The notes: a model not told the origin generated them from the letters alone. Positions 36,674-43,863 are shown, counted from the first letter of the stretch. The stretch is 64,000 nt of DNA from Prosthecobacter sp. (GCF_034366625.1 NZ_JAXMIH010000010.1:1-64000); one strand, 5' to 3'. A program made the numbers and translations.

Positions 36674-37271
36674 CTTCTTGGTGTGTTTGGTTTTCGTGTT
36701 TTCGAAGCTGGGAGCCGCCGGTGAGGGCGGCCCCCAAAGTTGTCCGGACGACCACAGCGCCCCGCTGGACCACAGGGCCATCAATGCGCCCTCCTGCCCG
36801 CCGCAGCGGGTGGTTCCGGTGAAAATCGCCCCTGCCAGCGTGCCTCCGGTGCCCTGCCACCAGGGAAAACCGGTATCACGGCTGAGTTTGCAGGCCTGAC
36901 GGACGAAGTTGCAGGCATCACGGCTGAGTTTGCAGGCCTGACGGACGAAGTTGCAGGCATCACGGTTGAGTTTGCAGGCCTGACGGACGAAGTTGCAGGC
37001 ATCACGGTTGAGTTTGCAGGCCTGACGGATGAAATTGCAGGCATGCAAAAGGAGCCGTGAAACTGCCCGGCCGGGGGCTCAGCCCTGCTGCCGCCGAACG
37101 TCTCTGAGGAGCCGCCGCCCTCTCCCAGTCTCCGGGTCTCAAGGTCGGTTGGATGGGCTCGGGCCGTCGCGTTCATGGGGGAAGGATGTACCCGCCGGGG
37201 CGGATCGCCCATCCCGAGCACCCGGTACGGCGCTGGCACGTTTGCTGCTGCGGGGAGGGGAGACGTGCCGT
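36674..37271. other. Gene-poor stretch containing a 42-bp minisatellite
   Basis: No gene is convincing here. The 42-bp tandem repeat (36876-37043) has its own entry. 36674-36875 is a Pro/Gly-coding low-complexity stretch and 37044-37271 is GC-rich with no signal I recognise. Several frames stay open on both strands, which is expected from the repeat length being a multiple of 21. Confidence 0.6.
36876..37043. repeat. 42-bp tandem repeat, about four copies, made of 21-bp half-units
   Basis: The unit reads CGGCTGAGTTTGCAGGCCTG then ACGGACGAAGTTGCAGGCAT CA. It is repeated about four times, with C to T changes in the later copies (GGCTGAG to GGTTGAG). Each unit consists of two 21-bp halves (GAGTTTGCAGGCCTGACGGA and CGAAGTTGCAGGCATCACGG) that are themselves similar. 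The plus strand would give GITAEFAGLTDEVA peptides, the minus strand ACNFVRQACKLSRD peptides. Confidence 0.9.
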
Positions 37272-37868
37272 TCAGGCCGGCACCGGAGAGAGTAGCGCTG
37301 GGTCCAGCGTCTCCACCAGCAGCCAGCCCAGCAGCCAGGTCTGGCTGCGCCGCCACAGGTCGGTGCAGCATTGCAGCCAGTCCCCCTGGCCGGCGGTGCG
37401 CTCCACCACCCGGCGGAAGGCCGCGCCGGTGCCGCCCAGGCCGCGCGCCAGCTTTTCCTCGTTCACCCCGCAGAGCGTCTGCTTGGGATGCGTCCACCAC
37501 CCGCGCAGGGACTCATACGGCAGGCGGCAGAGCCGCACCAGATCGACGACCTGCGCGCAGCGCAGCCCGGCCAGGTGCCGGTACAGCATCCACAACCGGT
37601 CCATCAGCTCCTCCGCCCGCAGCCGTGGCACCGGCCGCTTCCGCCGCCTCGGCTCCGCCGTCCGCGCCTTCTGGGTGGGAGGGGCTCCAGCGCTCCCCCG
37701 CGCTGGCGGTAGTGGGTCCACGCCTGCGGTGGTCGCAACCGCGTCTGCTCCCTGCGCGTTTGCCACCCCGTCTCGTGGTCCCCTCGTCTCCCAGTCTCTG
37801 GCACTCCCCGTCTTGCTGACAGCCTTCGCACCACCCTTCCGGGCCGCTCGGCGTCGCTTGGCACTCAT
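37272..37868 (-). CDS. Hypothetical protein with basic N-terminus
   Basis: A 198-residue ORF. The first 80 residues are Arg/Ala/Pro-rich low complexity (MSAKRRRAARKGG at the start). The rest is helical (DRLWMLYRHLAGLRCAQVV, about 88-106; WLLGWLLVETLDPA near the end). It is not a family I know. Codon use is reasonable for a real gene of GC-rich DNA, but chance ORFs are common at this GC, so the call is weak. It is the first gene of the small minus-strand cassette. Confidence 0.45.
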   Translation of the reverse strand: MSAKRRRAARKGGAKAVSKTGSARDWETRGPRDGVANAQGADAVATTAGVDPLPPARGSAGAPPTQKARTAEPRRRKRPVPRLRAEELMDRLWMLYRHLAGLRCAQVVDLVRLCRLPYESLRGWWTHPKQTLCGVNEEKLARGLGGTGAAFRRVVERTAGQGDWLQCCTDLWRRSQTWLLGWLLVETLDPALLSPVPA

Positions 37869-38297
37869 GCGGGTTCACTGGGGGGACGGCGGCGGATTGA
37901 ATCAGAAAAACGCCCGGTTGGGAAGCCCAAAGTGCTGGCAATCCCTAGCCCGTGCCGATTGAATTCCCTCGAAGGCCTCAGGCAAGAAGCCTAAATCATT
38001 GATTCCGAGTCAGATCCCAGGCGGGAGCGCCGCACGAAGGCAGGAAGAAAAAAATCTGCTCGCACGCCCAGTCCCCACGTCCCCAAGTCTCCGCTCCATG
38101 GCCCTCGGGCGCGCACACCGAGGTGATGCCATCCTTACCGCCACCCAAGGTTTGCTGTCAGGAGTCGCCTTCCGGCACTTGCTTGCGTGTTTACATTGCT
38201 CACGTCTTGCCTTTGGATTCATCTCCGGCTTTGATGGATTCCCCACGAATGAAAAAAGACACTCACGCAGCAACAGGTAAAATTCAGCACAATTAGC
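37869..38297. other. Non-coding stretch before the restriction-modification genes
   Basis: There is no supported gene in these 429 bases. The composition shifts from GC-rich to more AT-rich toward 38297, in step with the transferred RM pair. The DNA upstream of the methyltransferase should hold its promoter, but I see no clear boxes or controller-protein (C-box) repeats. Confidence 0.6.
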
Positions 38298-39335
38298 ATG
38301 AGCCATCATGTCATAGAATTCTGCGCTGGCGGTGGTGGCCAGGGGTTGGGGCTTGAAATGGCGGGCTTTGAATGTGAGGCTGCCATTGAGATTGACGCTG
38401 ACTGCTGCACAACTTTGAGAGCCAACCGCCCTTGGTGGGATGTGCGCAACGATGACATGCGAAATGTTGATGCCACCCGTTGGAAGGGGGTTGATCTTTT
38501 TGCCGCAGGTGTTCCATGCCCGCCTTTTTCTGTGGCCGGGAAACAACTGGGCAGTGACGATGAGCGAGACATGTTTCCTGAGGCTTTGCGCGTGATTAAG
38601 GAGTGTTCGCCTTCTGCGGTTTTGCTGGAGAATGTTCCAGGATTTGCTTCTGCAAAGTTTGATGACTACCGAAAAAACCTTCTGCGGCAGTTAGAGAGGC
38701 TGGGATATCAAGCGGACTGGAAAGTGCTTCAGGCGGCCGACTATGGAGTGCCCCAGCTTCGCCCGAGATTTTTGTTGGTGGCTCTGCGTCCAAGGTTTTT
38801 TGATTTTTTTCAATGGCCTGTGGCATTTGATCAGAGGACTGGCGTAGGGCCTGCGATTGGTGATTTAATGAGCGCGGGAGGCTGGCTTGGAGCAGATGAA
38901 TGGATCAAGAAAGCGAACCGCATTGCGCCGACAGTTGTCGGTGGTTCAAAAAAACACGGCGGGCCTGATCTAGGCCCCACGCGTGCCAAGAAACAATGGC
39001 GTGAGATGGGTGTGGATGGTCTCGGAATTGCTGACCAACCTCCTAGAGTGGATTTTGACATAAACGGTTATCCAAAGTTAACTGTAAGAATGGTGGCCCG
39101 TGTTCAGAGTTTCCCGGATGGGTGGCAGTTTAGCGGGAAGAAAACAGCCGCATATCGCCAAGTGGGTAATGCGTTCCCCCCGTTAGTTGCCAAGGCAATC
39201 GGGCGTTCCATACGGGCGGCACTTCAGATGAAACGGCCACTTGCAGTAAGCAGCACGGAGCAGCTGAGATTTTTAGAGACACCTACAGCCTACTACGTTT
39301 CCGGGCACACTCACAAGCTACATCCATTCATCTAA
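38298..39335 (+). CDS. DNA (cytosine-5) methyltransferase, likely M.NgoMIV-like
   Basis: A 345-residue C5 cytosine methyltransferase. Motif I is FCAGGGGQGLGLEMAG (8-23), motif IV PCPPFS at 73-78 has the catalytic Cys74, motif VI is ENVPGF (near 114), motif VIII QLRPRF (near 153), and motif X YRQVGNAFPP (near 293). A variable target-recognition region lies about 170-260. It stands four bases before a nuclease of the NgoMIV family, so it most likely protects the site GCCGGC, although this is inference. It is less GC-rich than its surroundings. Confidence 0.93.
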   Translation: MSHHVIEFCAGGGGQGLGLEMAGFECEAAIEIDADCCTTLRANRPWWDVRNDDMRNVDATRWKGVDLFAAGVPCPPFSVAGKQLGSDDERDMFPEALRVIKECSPSAVLLENVPGFASAKFDDYRKNLLRQLERLGYQADWKVLQAADYGVPQLRPRFLLVALRPRFFDFFQWPVAFDQRTGVGPAIGDLMSAGGWLGADEWIKKANRIAPTVVGGSKKHGGPDLGPTRAKKQWREMGVDGLGIADQPPRVDFDINGYPKLTVRMVARVQSFPDGWQFSGKKTAAYRQVGNAFPPLVAKAIGRSIRAALQMKRPLAVSSTEQLRFLETPTAYYVSGHTHKLHPFI

Positions 39336-39339
39336 AGTC

Positions 39340-40203
39340 ATGAAACCCACTTTATTCAGCGCGTCACGATCAACATTTCACAGGTTGCTCATCGAACAGA
39401 ATGTTCTGACCGTTGATGCCCAAGGCGTTGCCAGCAATGCCGACAAGGATAACGTAGACAGCAAAGCGATTGCTGAAGAAATGCTGTCAACGATGGGCAA
39501 GCCAAACGTGGGGGTTAAGATTCCAGCGCAATCATTGGGAAGCCGTTTTGAGAAACAATGTCTGGCGTTCGTGCAAGACACCTTCCCACGATTGAAGCAT
39601 TTAAGGCCGGGGACTTGGGTGGTAACCACGCCATCAGGCCAGTTTAAGCGCGGCATCACAGACACGGAGCAATACGCGCATCTGGCGACGCTTTCAGAGG
39701 CATGCGAGAAGCAGCCTGAACTTGCCGCTATTCTTGGTCAGGACTACCTCATCAAGCCGGACATCATCATTCTGCGGGAGACGGAGGAGGATGTGAAAAT
39801 CAATGCCATCGAAAGGCTCGTGGATGAATCCACCACGAATCTGGCATCTCTTCGAAAAGCGAACGGTGGAAAGTCGATTTTTCACGCCAGCATCTCCTGC
39901 AAGTTTACCATGAGAAGTGATCGAGCGCAAAACTCGCGCTCAGAAGCCTTGAACCTCATTCGGAATCGCAAAGGCAGGACGCCTCATATTGTCGTCGTGA
40001 CTGCCGAACCTTTGCCAAGCCGACTCGCATCTTTGGCGCTTGGAACGGGCGATCTTGATTTCGTTTATCACATCGCACTGCCGGAACTTCTCAAGGCAGT
40101 CAACAAACGTGGAAGTGCGGATTCGAGAGAGTTGCTAAAAATCATGATTGAGGGCAAACGCCTGCGCGACATTTCAGACTTGCCGCTGGATTTGGCTGTT
40201 TGA
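39340..40203 (+). CDS. Type II restriction endonuclease, NgoMIV family
   Basis: A 287-residue nuclease. The key residues align with those I recall for NgoMIV: Glu71 (E70 there), Asp141 in YLIKPDIIIL (D140), Cys187-Lys188 in ASISCKF (C186-K187) and Glu202 in SRSEALNL (E201), each one residue later. The PVTAEP-like strand 216-225 also fits. It would cut GCCGGC as a tetramer with Mg2+. The spacing after the methyltransferase is four bases. The match is from memory and motif spacing, not from an alignment. Confidence 0.85.
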   Translation: MKPTLFSASRSTFHRLLIEQNVLTVDAQGVASNADKDNVDSKAIAEEMLSTMGKPNVGVKIPAQSLGSRFEKQCLAFVQDTFPRLKHLRPGTWVVTTPSGQFKRGITDTEQYAHLATLSEACEKQPELAAILGQDYLIKPDIIILRETEEDVKINAIERLVDESTTNLASLRKANGGKSIFHASISCKFTMRSDRAQNSRSEALNLIRNRKGRTPHIVVVTAEPLPSRLASLALGTGDLDFVYHIALPELLKAVNKRGSADSRELLKIMIEGKRLRDISDLPLDLAV

Positions 40204-40252
40204 GCATAAAGCTAACCTTAGCATACACCAATACATATGGGGAATCCGGGGA

Positions 40253-40275
40253 CAGGGTGCAAAAACCTGGCAGAG
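40253..40275. repeat. Hairpin tag, copy 1 (after restriction gene)
   Basis: CAGGGTGCAAAAACCTGGCA folds as CAGG-loop-CCTG. It begins 50 bases after the nuclease stop. It matches the tags at 40954 and 41828, which follow the next two genes. The GCAAAAA loop is the conserved core. Confidence 0.75.
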
Positions 40276-40313
40276 GATGAACGGCTCCAGAGGCGATTCG
40301 TGTCAGACGCGAG

Positions 40314-40469
40314 GTGGGCTGGATCGATTGGTTTTTGGTTCGCCGTGACCCCAGCAAGCAAGTGACTGCGATCATCCCCGAAAAATACGGTGGCATGATC
40401 TGGCAAAAGAAATCCCTGATCGAGCAAGCTCAAGATGGAGATGAACTGATTGGAGCGTGGGGATTTTGA
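40314..40469 (+). pseudogene. Possible remnant ORF of 51 residues
   Basis: From a GTG at 40314 a frame encodes VGWIDWFLVRRDPSK and onward to GDELIGAWGF, ending TGA at 40467-40469. The composition looks protein-like, and the frame is open back to 40281 (a TGA precedes it) but no ATG or Shine-Dalgarno is seen. I judge it the end of a gene broken off when the flanking repeat or RM DNA came in. A short intact gene is the other option. Confidence 0.35.
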
Positions 40470-40542
40470 AGGAACCGGGGGCAGGCCAGCAGCGCTTTGT
40501 TCAAAATTGACTTTCCGATAAGGAAATATCAATATATCTCAT

Positions 40543-40938
40543 ATGTGGCTAAATATTCGCAAAGACCCGTCAAAGTTTGGTGTGACTATGGAGTTAACAG
40601 GAACAAGAGTGTATGGTAACTCGAATTCATCGAAGTCAGAATATGTATGTGTTATTGTCATGCCAGCAGAAACCTGCACCCTGTCTTTTGAGACAGCGGA
40701 AGAACTTAATATCTTTCGAGCTGCGTTGAGGGAAGCACTAAAAACTAATATTGAATATCTTGATACGATTGACGCTGGGATCAAATATAAGAGCGCTGCA
40801 TTCAAACCGAATCGTGTTTTGGTCAGAAATGACGATAGTCCCTTACGTGTGGCGGTTAACAATGACGCAGGTCCTTTGATTGTTGATGCTCCTCATAATC
40901 TTCCAGTTTATATTACTAACTCAGGATGTCCTTGGTAG
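40543..40938 (+). CDS. Hypothetical AT-rich accessory gene
   Basis: A 131-residue protein (MWLNIRKDPSKFG start) with mixed alpha/beta character: a beta-like EYVCVIVMPAETCTLSFE (about 33-50) and a helix EELNIFRAALREALKTNIEYL (about 53-73, in two parts). Its GC content and codon use (many ATA, TTA, AAT) differ sharply from the GC-rich chromosome, so it was probably transferred in with, or like, the RM pair. I do not recognise a family. Confidence 0.62.
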   Translation: MWLNIRKDPSKFGVTMELTGTRVYGNSNSSKSEYVCVIVMPAETCTLSFETAEELNIFRAALREALKTNIEYLDTIDAGIKYKSAAFKPNRVLVRNDDSPLRVAVNNDAGPLIVDAPHNLPVYITNSGCPW

Positions 40939-40953
40939 AACCGGAACCGGTGT

Positions 40954-40978
40954 CAGGGGGTGCAAAATCCTGACAGAG
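40954..40978. repeat. Hairpin tag, copy 2 (after the AT-rich gene)
   Basis: CAGGGGGTGCAAAATCCTGA gives a stem TGTCAGG/CCTGACA with a GTGCAAAAT loop. It starts 16 bases after the AT-rich gene's stop and runs into GCAGACGGAAAAGCGGAAAT repeats that are also seen after copy 3. Confidence 0.8.
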
Positions 40979-41165
40979 CAGACGGAAAAGCGGAAATTGG
41001 AAAGCTGAAAGGCTGAAATTCTTGGTCCCTTGTTCTGGGTCGGAGGGGCGGGCTGGAGGCTGGTTTCCCGTGGACAGGAGGCGGGCGGATAAGCTGAAAT
41101 GGGAAAGCTGAAATGGGAAATGGGAAATGGGAAAGCGGAAATGGGAAAGCGGTGCGGAGGGGACT
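40978..41165. repeat. Degenerate purine-rich repeats (GGAAAGCTGAAA type)
   Basis: Variants of GGAAA, GGGAAA, GCTGAAA and GCGGAAA succeed each other, with a GAATTC-like spacer in the middle and no obvious coding sense. The beginning, GCAGACGGAAAAGCGGAAAT, is copied at 41850-41881 after the next gene. Confidence 0.75.
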
Positions 41166-41285
41166 GAGAGACGGGGAGCCGAGCACGGTGGCGGCGTGCG
41201 GGTGCTGAGCCCGGGAACGTTGCGGGAAGGCGACGCGATCCATGTGCTCGAGGGCGATGGGCCGCCGCAACGCTGGCTGCCGTGA
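41163..41285 (+). pseudogene. Possible 3' remnant resembling a MOSC-type protein end
   Basis: A frame that lacks any start but reads GGGVRVLSPGTLREGD then AIHVLEGDGPPQRWLP before TGA (41283-41285) looks like the C-terminal end of a MOSC-domain or similar protein. Its left edge merges into repeats (GAGCCGAGCACGG, shared with 43969). I interpret it as a truncated gene end, with low confidence because short frames can mislead in GC-rich DNA. Confidence 0.3.
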
Positions 41286-41372
41286 GGGGGAGGAGGCGGG
41301 GAAAATCGAGGACGATCACCCGACGCGGGCTTTCCTTTGACATTGGCAGGGGTGTTTCCAGAGTCGGCGCGC

Positions 41373-41813
41373 ATGAAGTTGCTGACCGAACCGCTCAACG
41401 AATCGCAGAAGCAGGTGATCGCCCTGCGCGACCAAGGGCTGAACTATGTGCAGATCGCCCGCACGATGGGATTCTCGAAATCGCGGGCCCAGGCCATGGA
41501 GACCGACGCGCGGCGGCGGTTGCAGGACTTCGCCCAGAACGGGCGGGACGCGCTGTGCCTGCTGCCCCAGTGGGTGCTGACCTTTCTCAAACAAACCCCA
41601 TGGGCCACACGCGCGGAGGTGCGCGCGGCCATGGACTCCGGTGAACTGCGCTGGGATGAGGCATGGAGGTGCATTCGCTACCGCGAAATGATTCCTCCTC
41701 GCGGTGGCGGCCAGGGCATCTGGCAGATCCTGTGCGAGTGGGCGGGGCTGCCGCCCCCGTTCCCGGAACGGGTGGTGATCTGTCCGCACTGCGGCGGGAA
41801 GGTGCCGCTGTAG
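41373..41813 (+). CDS. Helix-turn-helix protein with C-terminal zinc-ribbon-like motif
   Basis: A 146-residue protein. Residues 5-45 (LNESQKQVIALRDQGLNYVQ then IARTMGFSKSRAQAM) have the sigma-70 region 4 / LuxR-type HTH look, and the end has CPHCGGKV (about 139-146), half of a zinc ribbon. It probably binds DNA and controls nearby accessory genes, but the target is unknown. The ATG at 41373 is chosen over the one at 41337 because the homology-like part starts right after it. A copy of the hairpin tag follows it. Confidence 0.62.
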   Translation: MKLLTEPLNESQKQVIALRDQGLNYVQIARTMGFSKSRAQAMETDARRRLQDFAQNGRDALCLLPQWVLTFLKQTPWATRAEVRAAMDSGELRWDEAWRCIRYREMIPPRGGGQGIWQILCEWAGLPPPFPERVVICPHCGGKVPL

Positions 41814-41827
41814 CGCGGATCCGGGTG

Positions 41828-41851
41828 CAGGGTAGCAAAAACCTGAGAGAG
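41828..41851. repeat. Hairpin tag, copy 3 (after the HTH gene)
   Basis: CAGGGTAGCAAAAACCTGAG folds as CAGG-loop-CCTG. It lies 15 bases after the HTH gene's stop and is followed by the same GCAGACGGAAAAGCGGAAAT sequence as copy 2. Confidence 0.75.
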
Positions 41852-41890
41852 CAGACGGAAAAGCGGAAATGGGAAAGCGGAAATGGGAAA

Positions 41891-42215
41891 GCTGAGCCGA
41901 GCAGCCTGGCGGGCTGCGAGACAGACTGAGCGTAGCGAAGCCCGAAGGGCGACACGAGTGTGAGGCACGAGGGAGTCAAAACTGAAAAGCTGAAATAGGA
42001 AAGCAGAAAGCAGAAAGGCTGAGCCGAGGCGACTTGGGGCGCGAGGGAGTCAAAGGCTGGAAGCTGAAATTCTGATTTCCCATTTCTGCTTTCTCATTTC
42101 CACTTTCCATCGCTGTTGGGGCACGAGGGAGTCAAAAGCTGAAATACTGAAAGCTGAAAACTGAAAACTGAAAAGCTGAAAGCTGAAAGCGGAGAGCGGA
42201 GAGCGGAGAGCGGAG
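41891..42215. repeat. Composite repeat cluster 1: blocks A and B
   Basis: Block A (41891-41981) begins GCTGAGCCGAGC, includes GACAGACTGAGCGTAGCGAA and ends GAGTCAAAAC. Block B (42018-42136) begins GCTGAGCCGAGGCGACTTGG, includes TCTGATTTCCCATTTCTGCT and ends GAGTCAAAAG. Simple GAAAGCTGAAA repeats join and follow them. Block A recurs at 43965 and block B at 44085 and 44241. Confidence 0.88.
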
Positions 42216-42411
42216 GTGGGGAATGTGGAATGACGATCACGGGGCGTTCTTGGTTCGAGGTTCCTTGGGGTTGGTTCTCCAAGTCTCCTGAGCGCAGCAA
42301 TCGAGGACGAGCAGGAGGAGGAGGGGTTAGCGCATGCGGAAGACCATGACGCGGCGGGTGGCGGCTCAAGAAATAAATCTCGACATCTCTCCTCCTTTTC
42401 GCTGGAATGCC

Positions 42412-42440
42412 CTTTGGGAGAATAACCAACCCTCCCAAAG
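42412..42440 (+). promoter_or_regulatory. Perfect hairpin just upstream of the PEP-CTERM start
   Basis: CTTTGGGAG (42412-42420) and CTCCCAAAG (42432-42440) form a perfect 9-bp stem with an 11-base loop. The start codon at 42443 is two bases past it. Such a hairpin in the leader could hide or expose the ribosome-binding region, because GGGAG lies within the stem. Confidence 0.6.
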
Positions 42441-42442
42441 CG

Positions 42443-43180
42443 ATGACTATGAATGCGAATTCCCGTCACACCCTCCTTGGAGTTCGCATTGGGGGGCTGC
42501 TCCTGGCAGCCATTCTTGGCGTCTCAGGCTTTTTATCCACAGGCCGCCTGGAGGCCGCCGTCATCATCACCAACACGGCTCAGGAGGGCCCTGGCAATAC
42601 GTTCAGCGTCTCCAGCACCGATTTGCTGCAGACGAGTCTCGCCTCGGCCAGTGTCACGGGCGATTTTTATGGCATCAGCTCAGGTGACTCGACGGTGCTC
42701 TACAACGGCCTCTTTGGCGCCTCTGGGATCGCGGGGGCGCCTCAATCTCTTGCCCCCACTGGCAACTACGTCATCACCTTTGCCCTCGACCTGAGCGTGA
42801 ACACCAATGGCTATTTTCTGACGCAGTTGGACAGCTTCACCAGTTGGGACGCTGGCCGGGACGGACAGCAATACTCGGTCCTCTACAGCACGGCCTTCGC
42901 GCCCGACACCTTTTTTGCGCTGGCGACTGTCCCGCAATTCAACCCGAGCCCCACGGACGGCGACCATTCCCATACGCGGGTCAGCCTCACGGACTCCACC
43001 GGGACGCTGGCTTCCAACGTGGCGAAGATCCGCTACACGTTCACCGGCTTCGAGAATGGCGGCACGGCCTATCGCGAGCTTGACATCATTGGCACGTCGG
43101 TGCCTGAACCAGGCATCTTTGGTCTGTTCGCTCTCGGGCTGGGAGGGCTGACTCTGCGCCGCACCAAGAAGAGGATATGA
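42443..43180 (+). CDS. PEP-CTERM sorting-domain protein
   Basis: A 245-residue exported protein from the ATG at 42443; the ATG at 42449 is also possible. A signal peptide (LLLAAILGVSGFL near 20-35) leads to a mature beta-rich body of about 180 residues. The C-terminal PEP-CTERM tag is complete: VPEPG, a hydrophobic helix IFGLFALGLGGL and a basic end TLRRTKKRI. Exosortase should cut at this tag and fix the protein to the cell surface or exopolysaccharide. The exosortase gene is elsewhere. It stands alone between composite repeat clusters. Confidence 0.88.
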   Translation: MTMNANSRHTLLGVRIGGLLLAAILGVSGFLSTGRLEAAVIITNTAQEGPGNTFSVSSTDLLQTSLASASVTGDFYGISSGDSTVLYNGLFGASGIAGAPQSLAPTGNYVITFALDLSVNTNGYFLTQLDSFTSWDAGRDGQQYSVLYSTAFAPDTFFALATVPQFNPSPTDGDHSHTRVSLTDSTGTLASNVAKIRYTFTGFENGGTAYRELDIIGTSVPEPGIFGLFALGLGGLTLRRTKKRI

Positions 43181-43199
43181 GGGTTGATGGATGGCAGAG

Positions 43200-43350
43200 G
43201 GAAATTAGAAATAGGAAATGGGAAAGCTGAAAGCGGAGATGGAGACATGAACGGCTCAGGAGGCGATTCCAACAGCCGCGTGGAAGAGGGAAATGAGAAA
43301 TAGGAAATGGGAAACTGAAAACTGAAAGCTGAAATGGGAAAGCGGGAGTG
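43200..43350. repeat. Degenerate purine-rich repeat patch
   Basis: GAAATAGGAAATGGGAAAGC and GAAAACTGAAAGCTGAAATG-like units fill this stretch between the PEP-CTERM gene and the toxin gene. In its middle is ATGAACGGCTCAGGAGGCGA (43247-43269 region), which is nearly identical to the unit at 40277-40299. Confidence 0.7.
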
Positions 43351-43412
43351 GGAATGCAGTGCGGGGAGAAGAACTGCGATCCGCCATCGCCGTGCAGCCG
43401 CCGCAGCCGGGT

Positions 43413-43664
43413 TCAGATGCGGGCTTCGTAGGCTTCATGGCGGCCGATGAAGAACCAGAGAATGGTGCCGTCTTTTTCAAGGCCGAGGGCGCGGTGATTG
43501 TCATCGACCCGGACTGACCAGAAGGTGCCGACGCGCTTGAAGTGCAGGGAAGGGTGCCAGTGGTTCTGCCGCCAGAGTTCGTACTGCTTGAGGGCGCGCG
43601 CCTGCACCTGGGGTGGCAGGCGGTTGTAGCGCTCCCAAAACTCAGGCGCGACGGAGGAATTCAT
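43413..43664 (-). CDS. RelE/ParE-type toxin of a toxin-antitoxin pair
   Basis: An 83-residue protein: FWERYNRLPPQVQARALKQYELW (about 8-30, read in two parts) then LHFKRVGTFWSVRVDDNHRALGL, and a WFFIGRHEAYEARI end. This is the compact RelE/ParE fold, whose members are ribosome-dependent mRNA nucleases or gyrase poisons. The His near the C-terminus (RHEAY) is typical of the HigB/RelE-like subgroup that keeps RNase residues. The ATG at 43664 is chosen because it begins the fold and overlaps the antitoxin end by 23 bases. Confidence 0.8.
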   Translation of the reverse strand: MNSSVAPEFWERYNRLPPQVQARALKQYELWRQNHWHPSLHFKRVGTFWSVRVDDNHRALGLEKDGTILWFFIGRHEAYEARI

Positions 43665-43863
43665 CGAGAGGCGTGGTGCGACCGGCGTCGATGTCGCGCA
43701 AGGCCTGGGCAGCCATGGCATCGAATTTTCCTGCCAGAACGGCTTTTTCAAAAGCGGCATCGACGCGCTGGGCACGGGCCTCATCAAACCATTGGGCGAA
43801 GGACTGGAACTCCTCCTCTGGCAGATGCTCAACAGCTTGTTCGATTTCCAGCACGGTGCTCAT
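43642..43863 (-). CDS. Antitoxin partner of the RelE/ParE-type toxin
   Basis: A 73-residue acidic protein (STVLEIEQAVEHLPEEEFQS at the start) ending GRTTPLDEFLRRA. The first half is a helix rich in Glu and Leu; the end carries the TTPLDEFL stretch typical of small ParE-associated antitoxins. It precedes the toxin on the minus strand and overlaps it by 23 bases, the usual antitoxin-first order. Confidence 0.78.
   Translation of the reverse strand: MSTVLEIEQAVEHLPEEEFQSFAQWFDEARAQRVDAAFEKAVLAGKFDAMAAQALRDIDAGRTTPLDEFLRRA

Larger units (their letters stand above)
40204..40542. other. Non-coding stretch with a hairpin tag and a short coding remnant
   Basis: The stretch holds the first copy of the hairpin tag (40253-40275), a repeat unit ATGAACGGCTCCAGAGGCGA (40277-40299 region) and an open frame from about 40281 to 40469 that reads like a protein tail (VGWIDWFLVRRDPSKQV and onward to ELIGAWGF). 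It lacks a good start. I read it as leftover DNA from an earlier gene. Confidence 0.6.
40939..41372. other. Non-coding stretch of repeats with a possible gene remnant
   Basis: It has a hairpin tag (40954-40978), then 180 bases of GGAAA/GCTGAAA repeats (40978-41165), and then a reading frame ending at 41285 that resembles a MOSC-like tail. No complete gene is seen. A promoter for the HTH gene at 41373 is expected near the right end. Confidence 0.6.
41814..42442. other. Long composite-repeat stretch, no gene seen
   Basis: The 629 bases contain hairpin tag copy 3 (41828-41851), GGGAAAGCGG repeats, block A copy 1 (41891-41981), block B copy 1 (42018-42136), a run of CTGAAAGCTGAAA and GGAGAGCGGA repeats (42140-42215) and finally unique sequence (42216-42442) that should contain the promoter of the PEP-CTERM gene. 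A hairpin at 42412-42440 has its own entry. Confidence 0.75.

Noticed and set aside
36740..37060. Plus-strand ORF with AGLTDEVAGITAEF repeats
   Set aside because: It lacks a ribosome-binding site and any fold sign; the other strand is equally open, as expected from a 21-base period.
38010..38546. Minus-strand ORF over the RM promoter
   Set aside because: It is antisense to the methyltransferase start and has no recognisable content.
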